Assembly: GCA_021811525.1 (NCBI GenBank)
Contig: JAJZOK010000146.1
Location: forward strand, 1 to 12,706
Length of the DNA stretch: 12,706 nt
From: Thermoplasmata archaeon
GTDB lineage: Archaea > Thermoplasmatota > Thermoplasmata > Thermoplasmatales > Thermoplasmataceae
Direction of reading: 5' to 3'
Of the stretch, positions 1 to 6,736 are shown piece by piece. Positions within the stretch are counted from its first letter, which is position 1. Each line of letters begins with the position of its first letter. The notes under the pieces were generated by a model. It did no database searches. It was not told where the DNA came from and saw nothing but the letters and a program-made list of their open reading frames with translations. Made by a program: the position numbers and the translations under genes.

Positions 1-39
1 GTTTTAGAGAAAAGTGAAGAAAGAAAAGAAAATGAATAA
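1..39 (+). CDS. Possible C-terminal tail of an upstream gene (partial)
   Basis: The only plus-strand frame open from base 1 encodes a 12-residue charged tail (VLEKSEERKENE) ending at TAA 37-39. A Lys/Glu-rich ending is common at protein C-termini, and the other two plus frames stop at once. The piece is too short to assign a family, and it could be chance. Confidence 0.3.
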   Translation, partial: VLEKSEERKENE

Positions 40-70
40 TTAAATAAGTACAATAAGTACGTATTTAATT
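38..70. repeat. Tandem 9-mer inside a 9-bp inverted repeat
   Basis: AATTAAATA (38-46) is repeated in inverted form as TATTTAATT (62-70). Between and overlapping them is a perfect tandem duplication of AATAAGTAC (43-51 and 52-60). It directly follows the possible stop codon at 37-39, so it could be a 3' hairpin or an operator. It is AT-rich, so chance is a real alternative. Confidence 0.4.
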
Positions 71-295
71 GTCTGAAAAGTGCTGTAATACTGAATTTCT
101 GAACGTGTTCCATTTGCAATTTAGTGTGTATAGAATTCGACAGGATAATCTCTGACTGGTTCCAATGGTAATTAGAAAATGTTTGAGTAATGTGTGTATT
201 AAAGCTAAGGAAAATTAGGAGTGAGAAAAACCCATATTCTAATCCCTTAACTGAAACCGCATTTTCTAAAAAATAGGGGAATTCAGTAGATGGCT
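71..295. other. AT-rich intergenic stretch with no recognisable feature
   Basis: I read both strands here and found no open frame with coding character, no tRNA-like fold and no clear promoter tied to a gene. It lies between the possible upstream gene tail and the minus-strand remnant that stops at 296. Confidence 0.4.
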
Positions 296-457
296 TCATT
301 CAAGTACCTCTAGAAGATCGCCAATTGTCTTGGGATACCTGTAAAATTCTTCTTTGTAAACTTCAATTGCTTGTTTGAGTGCACTCTCTGTTAACCCGAG
401 GTTTTTGGCTTTCCAGTAAAATGAGGATTTGATCCGATGAGATCGCTCTGTACTCAT
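296..457 (-). CDS. Small hypothetical protein, 53 aa (possibly a gene remnant)
   Basis: Starting at ATG 457-455 the minus strand encodes 53 residues ending at TGA 298-296. The protein looks genuinely coding: it is helical and charged, with a basic aromatic start (RSHRIKSSFYWKAKNLGL), an amphipathic middle around ALKQAIEVYKEEF, and an acidic leucine-rich end (TIGDLLEVLE). The frame also stays open upstream to the stop at 514-512, so a longer ancestor is possible. Its ATG overlaps the TGA of the minus-strand frame just upstream in an ATGA arrangement, as in translationally coupled gene pairs; alternatively, one larger gene has broken by frameshift here. I do not recognise the family. No function is proposed. 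Confidence 0.45.
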   Translation of the reverse strand: MSTERSHRIKSSFYWKAKNLGLTESALKQAIEVYKEEFYRYPKTIGDLLEVLE

Positions 458-567
458 ATGGATGCCCCAAAGAGTTCTGAAAAGGTTATGTGCAAAGATT
501 TGGTCAAAAAATCACGTATTCGGGCAGCCCCATCTGTTCTATGTCTGGGTTTATTCTTTCGAAATTA
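454..567 (-). pseudogene. Coding remnant, C-terminal end of an unrecognised protein
   Basis: A minus-strand frame is open from the stop at 567-565 to TGA 456-454. It encodes about 36 residues rich in Arg and Lys, with a coding-like pattern (for example TDGAARIRDFLTKSLHITF followed by SELFGASI). It has no ATG, GTG or TTG start, so it is probably the 3' end of a decayed gene. Its stop overlaps the start of the 53-aa frame by the ATGA pattern. Either the two were adjacent coupled genes, or they are two halves of one gene split by a frameshift near 455. The family is not recognised. Confidence 0.35.
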
Positions 568-734
568 AATAAGTTATTTTTCAATTTCATTGAAATATTC
601 CCGCAAATAGGAATATCAAACAATTCATGAAATCGGGATATGACCGTATATAAATAACGTCGATTGCAGTATTTATACTCTTAATTAGAAAATCAGTTTT
701 TTCAGTTATTATTTAATTATCATTAGAAATATAA

Positions 735-750
735 CCAAATATATTAATAC
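735..750 (+). promoter_or_regulatory. Candidate TATA box for the RAM-domain gene
   Basis: The AT-rich element CCAAATATATTAATAC lies about 30-40 bases before ATG 777. That is the right distance for an archaeal TATA box feeding a transcript with a very short leader. GAGG at about 764-767 could act as a weak ribosome binding site. Confidence 0.45.
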
Positions 751-776
751 CCCACCATAATCCACGAGGCAGAGCG

Positions 777-1091
777 ATGACTGTCGGAAACGAATTTGAA
801 AACAAAAAGCAAGTCACGGCAATAGTCGATATTTTTGTAGACACCACCAAAGTTGAAGAGGTAATCGGGGAACTGTGTCTGCTCGACTCGGTCGAAGAGG
901 CTTATGAAGTGACAGGAGAATTTGATATAGCCACTGTTGTTAGTTCCAAAAGTATAGAAGAATTCCGGGACACCCTAAAGAACAAGATAATGAAAATTCC
1001 CGGGGTTAAAAGTGTAGTCAGCTCCATAGTTCTGAGCGCTGCAAAAGGCCCTAGAGTCAAACCCGTTTCTCTGGAAAATAGAAAACGGTAA
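777..1091 (+). CDS. Stand-alone RAM (Lrp/AsnC effector-binding) domain protein
   Basis: This 104-residue protein matches the C-terminal ligand-binding RAM domain of Lrp/AsnC regulators, with no DNA-binding helix-turn-helix. After a short charged N-terminus there is a beta strand (13-21, VTAIVDIFV), a helix (24-34), the family's typical loop VTGEFDIATVV (45-55), a second helix (57-72), and the closing strand PGVKSVVSSIVL (75-86). A basic tail of about 15 residues follows. Free-standing RAM proteins are known to oligomerise, bind amino acids or other small ligands, and modulate full-length Lrp proteins; that role here is inferred from the family. It lies upstream of kdpABC on the same strand, but a terminator-like hairpin and 211 bases separate them, so joint transcription is doubtful. 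The ATG start is the only reasonable one. Confidence 0.82.
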   Translation: MTVGNEFENKKQVTAIVDIFVDTTKVEEVIGELCLLDSVEEAYEVTGEFDIATVVSSKSIEEFRDTLKNKIMKIPGVKSVVSSIVLSAAKGPRVKPVSLENRKR

Positions 1092-1093
1092 GT

Positions 1094-1118
1094 TGATCCT
1101 CCCTTGGATCATTTCTTT
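1094..1118 (+). terminator. Hairpin after the RAM-domain gene
   Basis: Three bases after the stop codon, TGATCC (1094-1099) pairs perfectly with GGATCA (1106-1111) across a 6-base loop. A T-rich run (TTTCTTT) follows. The placement and T-tract suggest a transcription terminator or 3'-end stabiliser. Confidence 0.5.
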
Positions 1119-1164
1119 GTTAATTTGAATATGGAGACAATATTATGCACTGTGAATACGATAT

Positions 1165-1302
1165 TAAAGGAATTCGATATATTTTTTATAATATATTAAA
1201 TAAAATGCTTTATGGGCCCAGAATTTTCAGGGGCCTTGCAAGTTCTCATGTCCATGAAAGCACATTATTAAGCTATTTTGTTAGAAGGGAGGGAAAACCT
1301 TC
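1165..1302 (+). promoter_or_regulatory. kdp operon leader: AT-rich promoter region, hairpin and strong Shine-Dalgarno
   Basis: An AT-rich block (about 1168-1205, containing TATATTTTTTATAATATATT) is the likely promoter of kdpABC. Downstream, GGCCC (1215-1219) can pair with GGGCC (1231-1235). GGGAGGG at 1287-1293 is a strong Shine-Dalgarno sequence nine bases before ATG 1303. A real leader with a Shine-Dalgarno contrasts with the leaderless look of the antiporter gene and leaves room for post-transcriptional control. No operator can be defined from this one copy. Confidence 0.5.
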
Positions 1303-2964
1303 ATGATAGGGGTCGCTTATCTCCTCATAACATTACTGGTCTGGTCCATTATAGTTTCTCTTGCATGGGGACTTTCCAGATACTTGAAAAAAGTGTATGA
1401 AAATGAAAAGACTTTTCTCGATAAGCTCCTGAATCCGTTTGAAAATTTTATCTACAGTTTGCTTGGAACTGATCCTGGCAAGAATATGGGCTGGAAAGAA
1501 TATTTTCTCAGCCTTTTTATTTTCAATATTTTTACTGCAGCCATAGCCTTTGTGATTCTTATTTTTCAGGGAGTTCTTCCCCTTAATCCCATGAAGTTTC
1601 CTGGAATGAGCTGGTCCCTGGCTTTGAATACAGTTATGTCCTTCTCTTCAAACACCAATCTGCAGCATTACGGAGGTGGAACAACACTATCTTATCTGGG
1701 GCAGATGACAGCAATACAGTTCCTCCAGTTCACATCTGCTGCCTCAGGCATGGTTGTGGCGGTAGCCATATTCCGTGGTTTTGCAGGGAGAAATGAAGGG
1801 GGCACGGGACTTGGGAATTTCTATTCGGACATGCTGAAGTCAATGACCCGTGTACTTCTGCCATTGACTCTTGTCCTTTCAATTATTCTCATTGGCCTGG
1901 GAGTGCCTCAGAGCCTGGCAGGTTACAGCAATGTCACGACTCTGTCAGGTTTCCAGGAACTCATAAAAGTGGGCCCAGTTGCCTCCCTTGTTTCAATAAT
2001 GCAACTGGGAACAAATGGAGGAGGTTATTTTGGGGCAAACTCAGCATACCCCTTCGCTAACCCAAGTCCGCTCACTAACTACATTGAACTTGGGGCAATG
2101 ATGCTCCTGCCCACAGCTATGCTGTTCCTTTTCGGCAGAATGATTAGAAAGCAGGGAGAAGGAAGAAGCTTATTCATCGCCTCTTATGGCCTGTATGCAA
2201 TTGACCTTGCAATTGCCCTTATTCCTGTTACCACTCTTGGTGCAGGAATGGAGACCAGACTTGGAGGATACTCTCCCGTGCTTTACACTGTCACCACCAC
2301 AGCTTTCACAACAGGTTCTGTGAACACCTCTCTGGCAGCGATGCACCCCCTGGTTATCCTTGCAGCATTGATGGGCATGATGATTCAGGCAACTCCAGGA
2401 GGAATTGGAGTTGGAGCTATGTATATGCTCATGTATGTGCTAATAACAGTCTTTATAGTAGGCCTAATGGCGGGCAGAACCCCGGAATACCTGGGAGCCA
2501 AGATTAATGCAAGCGATGTGAAACTTGCAATGATTGCGTTCCTAGCCCACCCCATTATTATTCTTGTTCCCACAGCACTGGCCTACGCAACAGGTGCGGT
2601 TCATGCCATAGGACTTGGAAATGGGCCTGTAGGTTTCACACAGATTTTATATGAGTTTACTTCAGCGGCTGCAAACAACGGATCAGACTTTCTTGGGTCG
2701 CAGGGAAACACTGTTTTCTTCAATGTTTCCACAGGAATAGTGATGTGGGCCGGCCGCTTCATTCCAATAGTGATTATGCTGGCAATTGCAGGGAGAATGT
2801 TGGAGAAGAAGAGGAGTTCAGAAATTGCTCTCAGAACAGACAATTTCATCTTCCCGGCCATCCTGATAATGAGCATCCTTATTCTGGCAGTCCTGACATT
2901 CTTCCCGTTCCTGGCGGTTGGCCCGATTCTTATGCATTTGGAGGGGGTAAGAAATGCTCTATGA
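1303..2964 (+). CDS. kdpA: KdpA, K+-transporting ATPase potassium-binding subunit
   Basis: KdpA is the membrane subunit of the high-affinity Kdp pump. It binds K+ in a filter related to those of potassium channels. The 553-residue length is normal for the family, and about ten membrane segments are visible. All four filter segments can be located: SSNTNLQ (115-121), LGTNGGGYFGANSAYPF (235-251), TTAFTTGSVN (332-341) and TSAAANNGS (453-461). The start follows a strong Shine-Dalgarno and matches the usual N-terminus, which goes straight into the first membrane helix. The gene overlaps kdpB by 11 bases, indicating translational coupling. No kdpF-like small gene precedes it. Expected role: K+ uptake when external K+ is low; in acidophiles it may also support the inside-positive membrane potential, which is inference. 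Confidence 0.97.
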   Translation: MIGVAYLLITLLVWSIIVSLAWGLSRYLKKVYENEKTFLDKLLNPFENFIYSLLGTDPGKNMGWKEYFLSLFIFNIFTAAIAFVILIFQGVLPLNPMKFPGMSWSLALNTVMSFSSNTNLQHYGGGTTLSYLGQMTAIQFLQFTSAASGMVVAVAIFRGFAGRNEGGTGLGNFYSDMLKSMTRVLLPLTLVLSIILIGLGVPQSLAGYSNVTTLSGFQELIKVGPVASLVSIMQLGTNGGGYFGANSAYPFANPSPLTNYIELGAMMLLPTAMLFLFGRMIRKQGEGRSLFIASYGLYAIDLAIALIPVTTLGAGMETRLGGYSPVLYTVTTTAFTTGSVNTSLAAMHPLVILAALMGMMIQATPGGIGVGAMYMLMYVLITVFIVGLMAGRTPEYLGAKINASDVKLAMIAFLAHPIIILVPTALAYATGAVHAIGLGNGPVGFTQILYEFTSAAANNGSDFLGSQGNTVFFNVSTGIVMWAGRFIPIVIMLAIAGRMLEKKRSSEIALRTDNFIFPAILIMSILILAVLTFFPFLAVGPILMHLEGVRNAL

Positions 2965-5113
2965 TTCAAATGAAAAAGAAGTAAGAACGACAAAAACAAA
3001 TGAGAGGGAACCCGTAAACTGGGGTTATGTAATCAGGGATTCCGTTGGAAGACTCATTCCTCACAGGCTCATTCGGAACCCGGTAATGTTTGTTGTAGAA
3101 CTTTCATTTTTTGTTGTGCTGCTTATGACACTGGTTCCAGGTGCTTTTCCAAACCTTGCACACCAGAGCGACCGGTTTTTTTATGCCTATGTAGCTGCGA
3201 TACTCTTTGTTACCGTGTGGTTCAGCACCATATCGGATTCCTTTGCGGAAGCCAGATCAAGAGCGACCGCGGCCAACCTTAAGAAACTAGAGAAGGAGGG
3301 AATCGCAAAGAGAATACGGGAAGACGAAACCCATGTAAGGACCATAGATGCCGTGAAATCCTCCACTCTGAGAAAAGGAGACATGATACTCATTGAGAAG
3401 GGTGATCAGGTGCCTATTGATGCAGAAGTTTCAGAGGGCATAGCCATGGTGGATGAGTCCCTTCTAACCGGTGAATCCGCAGGTGTAAGAAAATCCAAGG
3501 GTGACACTGTTATCGGCGGCTCCACAATTGTAAGTGACTCAATTGTTGCAGTTGTCAATGTGAACCCTGATGAAACATACATCAGCAAGCTGGTGAAGAT
3601 GGTTGAATCTTCCGAAAGACCAAAGACTCCCAATGAGGTTGCATTGTCCATACTTCTGCTGGGTCTTACTGGAGTGTTCACAATAATACTGGTTGCACTT
3701 ATTGCACTTTCACTGCTCCTTAATCTCGGCGCGGATCTGTCTGTTCTCATTGCACTTTATGTCTGCCTCTTGCCAACAACCATAGGGGCGTTACTGCCCG
3801 CAATTGGCATTTCAGGGATTACAAGAATGTCCAGGAACAGTATAATTGCAAAGTCTGGAAAAGCAATAGAGACTGCAGGTGATGCAGATGTCATACTTCT
3901 GGATAAAACCGGTACCATAACTGTTGGCAACAGGCTTGCATATGAATTTATTCCCATTGGGACACACACCGAAAGGGAACTGGCTGAGGCGGCGTTCCTT
4001 TCATCATGGAATGATGATACGCCTGAAGGAAGGAGCATAGTGGAACTTGCTTTCCAGAAGGAATTTATTCCCAGAGAATACGATGCACTCAGGGAAGGGG
4101 TTCATGAGGAGTTCAGTGCTGTTACCAGGAGAAGCGGTATAACCCTGGTTGATTCTGATGATTTCACTCTCCCCAAGGGAGGAAGGGAATTTTTCCAGAG
4201 ACACCGGTTCAGGAAAAAATTCGAACTACAGACCCATATGAAGGAAGATACCACGATACTCAAAGGTGCACCTGATGCAATTAAGGAATCTTCAGAGAAA
4301 GTCCCTGAAAACTATGATGAGACCGTAACCGGGATAACATCAGCAGGAGGAACGCCAATTGCTGTTTCTTCAAATGGAGATGTGCTTGGCATAATTTACT
4401 TCAAAGATGTGATAAAACAGGGCATAAGGGAAAGAATTCTTGGCATAAAAAAGATGGGGATAAGACCCGTTATGATAACAGGCGATCACTCCCTAACCGC
4501 AAAAAGTATAGCAGGAGAGGTCGGCATAGACGAATTCGTGTCTCAGGCAAAACCTGAGACAAAATACCAGAAAGTGAAGGATGAACAGTCGGAGAACAGG
4601 ATTGTCGCAATGATCGGCGATGGTACAAACGACGCCCCGGCACTGGCGGCTGCGGATGTTGGACTTGCAATGGCATCCGGAACATTTGCCGCAAAGGATG
4701 CAGCCAATATGGTGGATCTTGAATCGGATCCCTCAAAAATCATAGATGTTGTAATGCTGGGAAAACAGCTTCTCATGACCAGAGGTGCAGTTACAACATT
4801 CAGTATCACCAATGATGTGGCCAAGTACTTTGCAATAGTTCCAGTAATGTTTGCAAGCATTCCCGCACTCGGGGCACTGAACATACTGGGCCTTACACCT
4901 CACATAGCAGTTCTTTCCGCACTGATCTTTAATGCGATGGTTATCCCGGCACTTATACCCATAGCCCTCAGGGGAACCAAATTCAAGCCCCAGAGCACTT
5001 TGAGGATTTTCCTGAAGAATCTCTTTATCTACGGTATAGGAGGAGTTCTTCTGCCATTCGCTGCAATCAAGATCATTGCAGTAATCTTAGTCTTTACAGG
5101 AGGTATACTATGA
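2954..5113 (+). CDS. kdpB: KdpB, K+-transporting P-type ATPase catalytic subunit
   Basis: KdpB is the P-type ATPase subunit that hydrolyses ATP to drive K+ through KdpA. The key motifs are all present. In the actuator domain, TGES is at 172-175; its Ser (S175) is equivalent to the inhibitory phosphoserine S162 of E. coli KdpB. The phosphorylation motif DKTGT begins at D317, and the hinge motif GDGTNDAP is at 555-562. Membrane segments flank the domains in the usual order, and the C-terminal part (FSITNDVAKYFAIVPVMFA) is highly conserved. At 719 residues it is longer than the roughly 680 of E. coli. The excess is mainly an insertion of about 32 residues, within 396-436 of the nucleotide-binding domain, rich in Lys, Arg and Phe. 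The ATG lies inside the end of kdpA, and the stop overlaps kdpC by ATGA. Confidence 0.97.
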   Translation: MLYDSNEKEVRTTKTNEREPVNWGYVIRDSVGRLIPHRLIRNPVMFVVELSFFVVLLMTLVPGAFPNLAHQSDRFFYAYVAAILFVTVWFSTISDSFAEARSRATAANLKKLEKEGIAKRIREDETHVRTIDAVKSSTLRKGDMILIEKGDQVPIDAEVSEGIAMVDESLLTGESAGVRKSKGDTVIGGSTIVSDSIVAVVNVNPDETYISKLVKMVESSERPKTPNEVALSILLLGLTGVFTIILVALIALSLLLNLGADLSVLIALYVCLLPTTIGALLPAIGISGITRMSRNSIIAKSGKAIETAGDADVILLDKTGTITVGNRLAYEFIPIGTHTERELAEAAFLSSWNDDTPEGRSIVELAFQKEFIPREYDALREGVHEEFSAVTRRSGITLVDSDDFTLPKGGREFFQRHRFRKKFELQTHMKEDTTILKGAPDAIKESSEKVPENYDETVTGITSAGGTPIAVSSNGDVLGIIYFKDVIKQGIRERILGIKKMGIRPVMITGDHSLTAKSIAGEVGIDEFVSQAKPETKYQKVKDEQSENRIVAMIGDGTNDAPALAAADVGLAMASGTFAAKDAANMVDLESDPSKIIDVVMLGKQLLMTRGAVTTFSITNDVAKYFAIVPVMFASIPALGALNILGLTPHIAVLSALIFNAMVIPALIPIALRGTKFKPQSTLRIFLKNLFIYGIGGVLLPFAAIKIIAVILVFTGGIL

Positions 5114-5577
5114 AAGTAGGAAAAATGATTTCAGGAACATTGCGCATGGCACTTATCCTGGTAGTGATCTGTGGATTCCTTTATCCTGTTGTTGTAACAG
5201 GAATAGGGCAGACTGTGTTTCCTTACCAGTCCAATGGGGAATTGGCACACTTAAACAATTCAACGGTAGGCTCGTACCTCATTGGACAGAGCTCGAACAA
5301 TTCGAGGTACCTGTTCAATGTAAGAAATGATTCTGCCTCCGGCGTTGATCCGGATATCACCGTGGCAAGTGCATTGGTACAGGCAAACACCATACACAAT
5401 ACAACGAATATTTCGCTGGCATACCTTGAAGGGCTCATAAAGAACAATACACACTACTCAATGTTCTTCTTTGGAACACCGTATGTTGACTCTCTCTACC
5501 TGAACATACAGATCATAGATCACTTCCACAACACAATATCTGCCTATGGAAAAATCTACAATGCCACAAAGAGCTGA
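5110..5577 (+). CDS. kdpC: KdpC, K+-transporting ATPase subunit C (short form)
   Basis: KdpC is the single-span accessory subunit that stabilises the KdpAB complex and raises its apparent nucleotide affinity. One N-terminal membrane helix (about 9-34, including LVVICGFLYPVVVTGIGQ) is followed by family landmarks: the VGSYLIGQ segment, the SASGVDPDIT segment, and the closing FFGTPYVDSLYLN strand. At 155 residues it is clearly shorter than the roughly 190 usual in bacteria. The central stretch containing the conserved SGGSN motif, about 45-50 residues, is absent, and the sequence runs directly from the LIGQ region to SASGVDPD. The soluble part has eight N-x-S/T sequons, consistent with a glycosylated extracytoplasmic domain (inference). 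Its ATG overlaps the kdpB stop by four bases. Confidence 0.93.
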   Translation: MKVGKMISGTLRMALILVVICGFLYPVVVTGIGQTVFPYQSNGELAHLNNSTVGSYLIGQSSNNSRYLFNVRNDSASGVDPDITVASALVQANTIHNTTNISLAYLEGLIKNNTHYSMFFFGTPYVDSLYLNIQIIDHFHNTISAYGKIYNATKS

Positions 5578-5640
5578 TTTTTAAAATTTCATTTTTTAAT
5601 TATCATAAGAAACGGGAGGTTTTTATTTCCCGTGTTGTTT
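5578..5640 (+). terminator. Terminator region after kdpC
   Basis: The kdpC stop is followed by T-rich tracts (TTTTTAAAATTTCATTTTTTAATT). A hairpin then follows in which ACGGGA (5612-5617) pairs with TCCCGT (5628-5633), with TGTTGTTT just after it. This fits the 3' end of the kdp transcript. Confidence 0.55.
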
Positions 5641-5721
5641 ATTTCAAAGGAAAAATACTGTATTTAACAAATGTCACAGATGCATAGTTTTCTGTGATTT
5701 TTTCGGTAATCGCTATACCCC

Positions 5722-6304
5722 ATGAAGGAGATTCGGTATCACGCCAAATTCCATAAGGGGAAGTATTTCAAGGATTATTCCAGCAATTGTGGTATCCGTT
5801 GCGATACTCTATGCTGCAAATTATTTCTTTCATTCATGTCGAAGAGTTATCCTGTCCTCACGGTTATCTTCCATACATTCATGATGCCATATCTGGAATA
5901 GTTGCCATCGTTTTGACAGTTGCAACAGTAAGGTTCATAGGACATCTAATTGGGAACATCTCCGAGAGAACCGAGGGGAAGAGGAATTGCAGAGGCCTTT
6001 TCATTATAATCCGAATTGTAATCTACGCCGTAGTTATATTCTGGTTCCTTTCCTCGATTGGAGTTAACCTTGAGGGTGCACTGGCTGGAGGGGCTATAGG
6101 TGGCGTAGTAATTGGTTTTGCTGTCCAGTCAGTGGTTTCCAACCTTCTCTCAGGTATTATGGTCGGCGGTGGGGATTTCATCAAGCCCGGAGATGTCATA
6201 TCAGTTTATTCATGGCTTTTCGGCCAGACCATAACCGGAAGGGTGGAAGATGTGAAAGTTCTACACACAGGAATAAGGAACTCCATGGAGCAGATCATTA
6301 TGCT
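5722..6304 (+). pseudogene. Decayed MscS-family mechanosensitive channel gene
   Basis: The plus strand reads as an MscS-type channel only if two frame changes are allowed. From ATG 5722, frame one gives MKEIRYHAKFHK. Near 5756-5762, at an AAGGGGAAG run, coding sense passes to the next frame (ISRIIPAIVVSVAILYAANY, a membrane helix). Near 5828-5845 it passes to a third frame, which continues with EELSCPHGYLPYIHDAISG, further helices, and the pore-lining TM3 with its Gly/Ala pattern (GALAGGAIGGVVIGFAVQSV), then the start of the beta domain (GRVEDVKVLHTGIRN). Both shifts are +1. The beta domain stops after about IIML, near 6303, where antisense of a transposase begins, so most of the C-terminal cytoplasmic vestibule is missing. 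Sequencing errors could explain a frameshift but not the truncation. MscS channels release solutes on hypo-osmotic shock. Next to kdp, this would have been an osmotic-balance gene. Confidence 0.8.
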
Positions 6305-6544
6305 TCAAAACACGACCCTTCTTTGCAGGGTCTGGAAACTTGGTATTCCTTTGAGACTAGCCATACTAAGATATTCATCATGGTTTGTTAGGAATATCCT
6401 GGCCGATCTGTAAGATATAAAGAAGATTTGCAACATCACAAGAATCTTCAGAATCTGGCGGTCAGAATACTTCCTCTTTCTGGGATCAAGGGAAACAATA
6501 TTGTCTATGATCTCCGTAATCAGTAGGATATGCCCTCGAAGCAT
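6305..6544 (-). pseudogene. Truncated transposase, N-terminal fragment
   Basis: From ATG 6544 the minus strand encodes 79 residues ending at a stop right at the junction with the channel gene. The pattern is typical of the N-terminal domain of IS4/IS5-like DDE transposases: an initial helix (LLITEIIDNIVSLDPRKRK), then YSDRQILKILVMLQIFF, SYRSARIFL and a final SFQTLQRRV. The catalytic DDE domain is entirely missing, so it cannot transpose by itself. The exact IS family cannot be settled from this fragment. Confidence 0.65.
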
Positions 6545-6548
6545 ATCC
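6526..6548. repeat. Perfect 8-bp hairpin at the transposase start
   Basis: GGATATGC (6526-6533) and GCATATCC (6541-6548) are perfect inverted repeats around a 7-base loop. They straddle the transposase start codon (6544-6542), so the mRNA start region would fold. Hairpins at this position are known to limit transposase translation in some IS elements; that role here is inference. Confidence 0.5.
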
Positions 6549-6707
6549 CAATATTCTCATTTTGCTAATAATGCTCGACATCTGTCTGACATTTGATGAA
6601 ATTTGAGACACCCTATTAATAATACACGAAAAGTTCATCATCACAAAAACAGGACAAAATCTCTCGCAAAGTCATTAAAATGTAGAATAAATGAGTTTGT
6701 CCAATTG

Positions 6708-6734
6708 GTGTCCTGTCTTTATCCTGCAGGACAC
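6708..6734 (-). terminator. 8-bp hairpin just beyond a minus-strand stop codon
   Basis: GTGTCCTG (6708-6715) pairs perfectly with CAGGACAC (6727-6734) over an 11-base loop. Read on the minus strand it starts three bases after the stop of the CPGC-containing frame (6739-6737), so it is placed like a terminator. It lacks a long T tract. Confidence 0.4.
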
Positions 6735-6736
6735 TT

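Larger units (their letters stand above)
6305..6613 (-). mobile_element. Insertion-sequence remnant with one recognisable end
   Basis: This block contains the 5' part of a minus-strand transposase gene and, about 56 bases upstream of its start, the sequence GGGTGTCTCAAATTT (minus strand, 6613-6599), which resembles the terminal inverted repeats of many insertion sequences. The other end is missing, because the block joins directly onto the truncated channel gene near 6304. The likely history is insertion followed by a deletion that removed the rest of the element and the channel's 3' end. Assigning 6613 as the element end is inference from one end only. Confidence 0.6.

Noticed and set aside
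2745..2984. Plus-strand frame overlapping the end of kdpA that could mimic a kdpF
   Set aside because: KdpF is a short single hydrophobic helix; this frame is polar and overlaps kdpA, so it is a shadow.
2385..2999. Minus-strand open frames antisense to kdpA (62 and 132 codons)
   Set aside because: They are fully inside or across the well-conserved kdpA/kdpB frames, and their residues are reverse-frame shadows with no family resemblance.
3187..4884. Several minus-strand frames antisense to kdpB
   Set aside because: They are shadows of the kdpB frame, which carries all P-type ATPase motifs.
5787..6413. A 208-codon plus-strand frame taken as an intact MscS-like protein
   Set aside because: It begins with TTG in the middle of a helix that is coding in another frame, and its last 35 or so residues are antisense to the transposase. 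It is the third frame of a pseudogene, not a gene.
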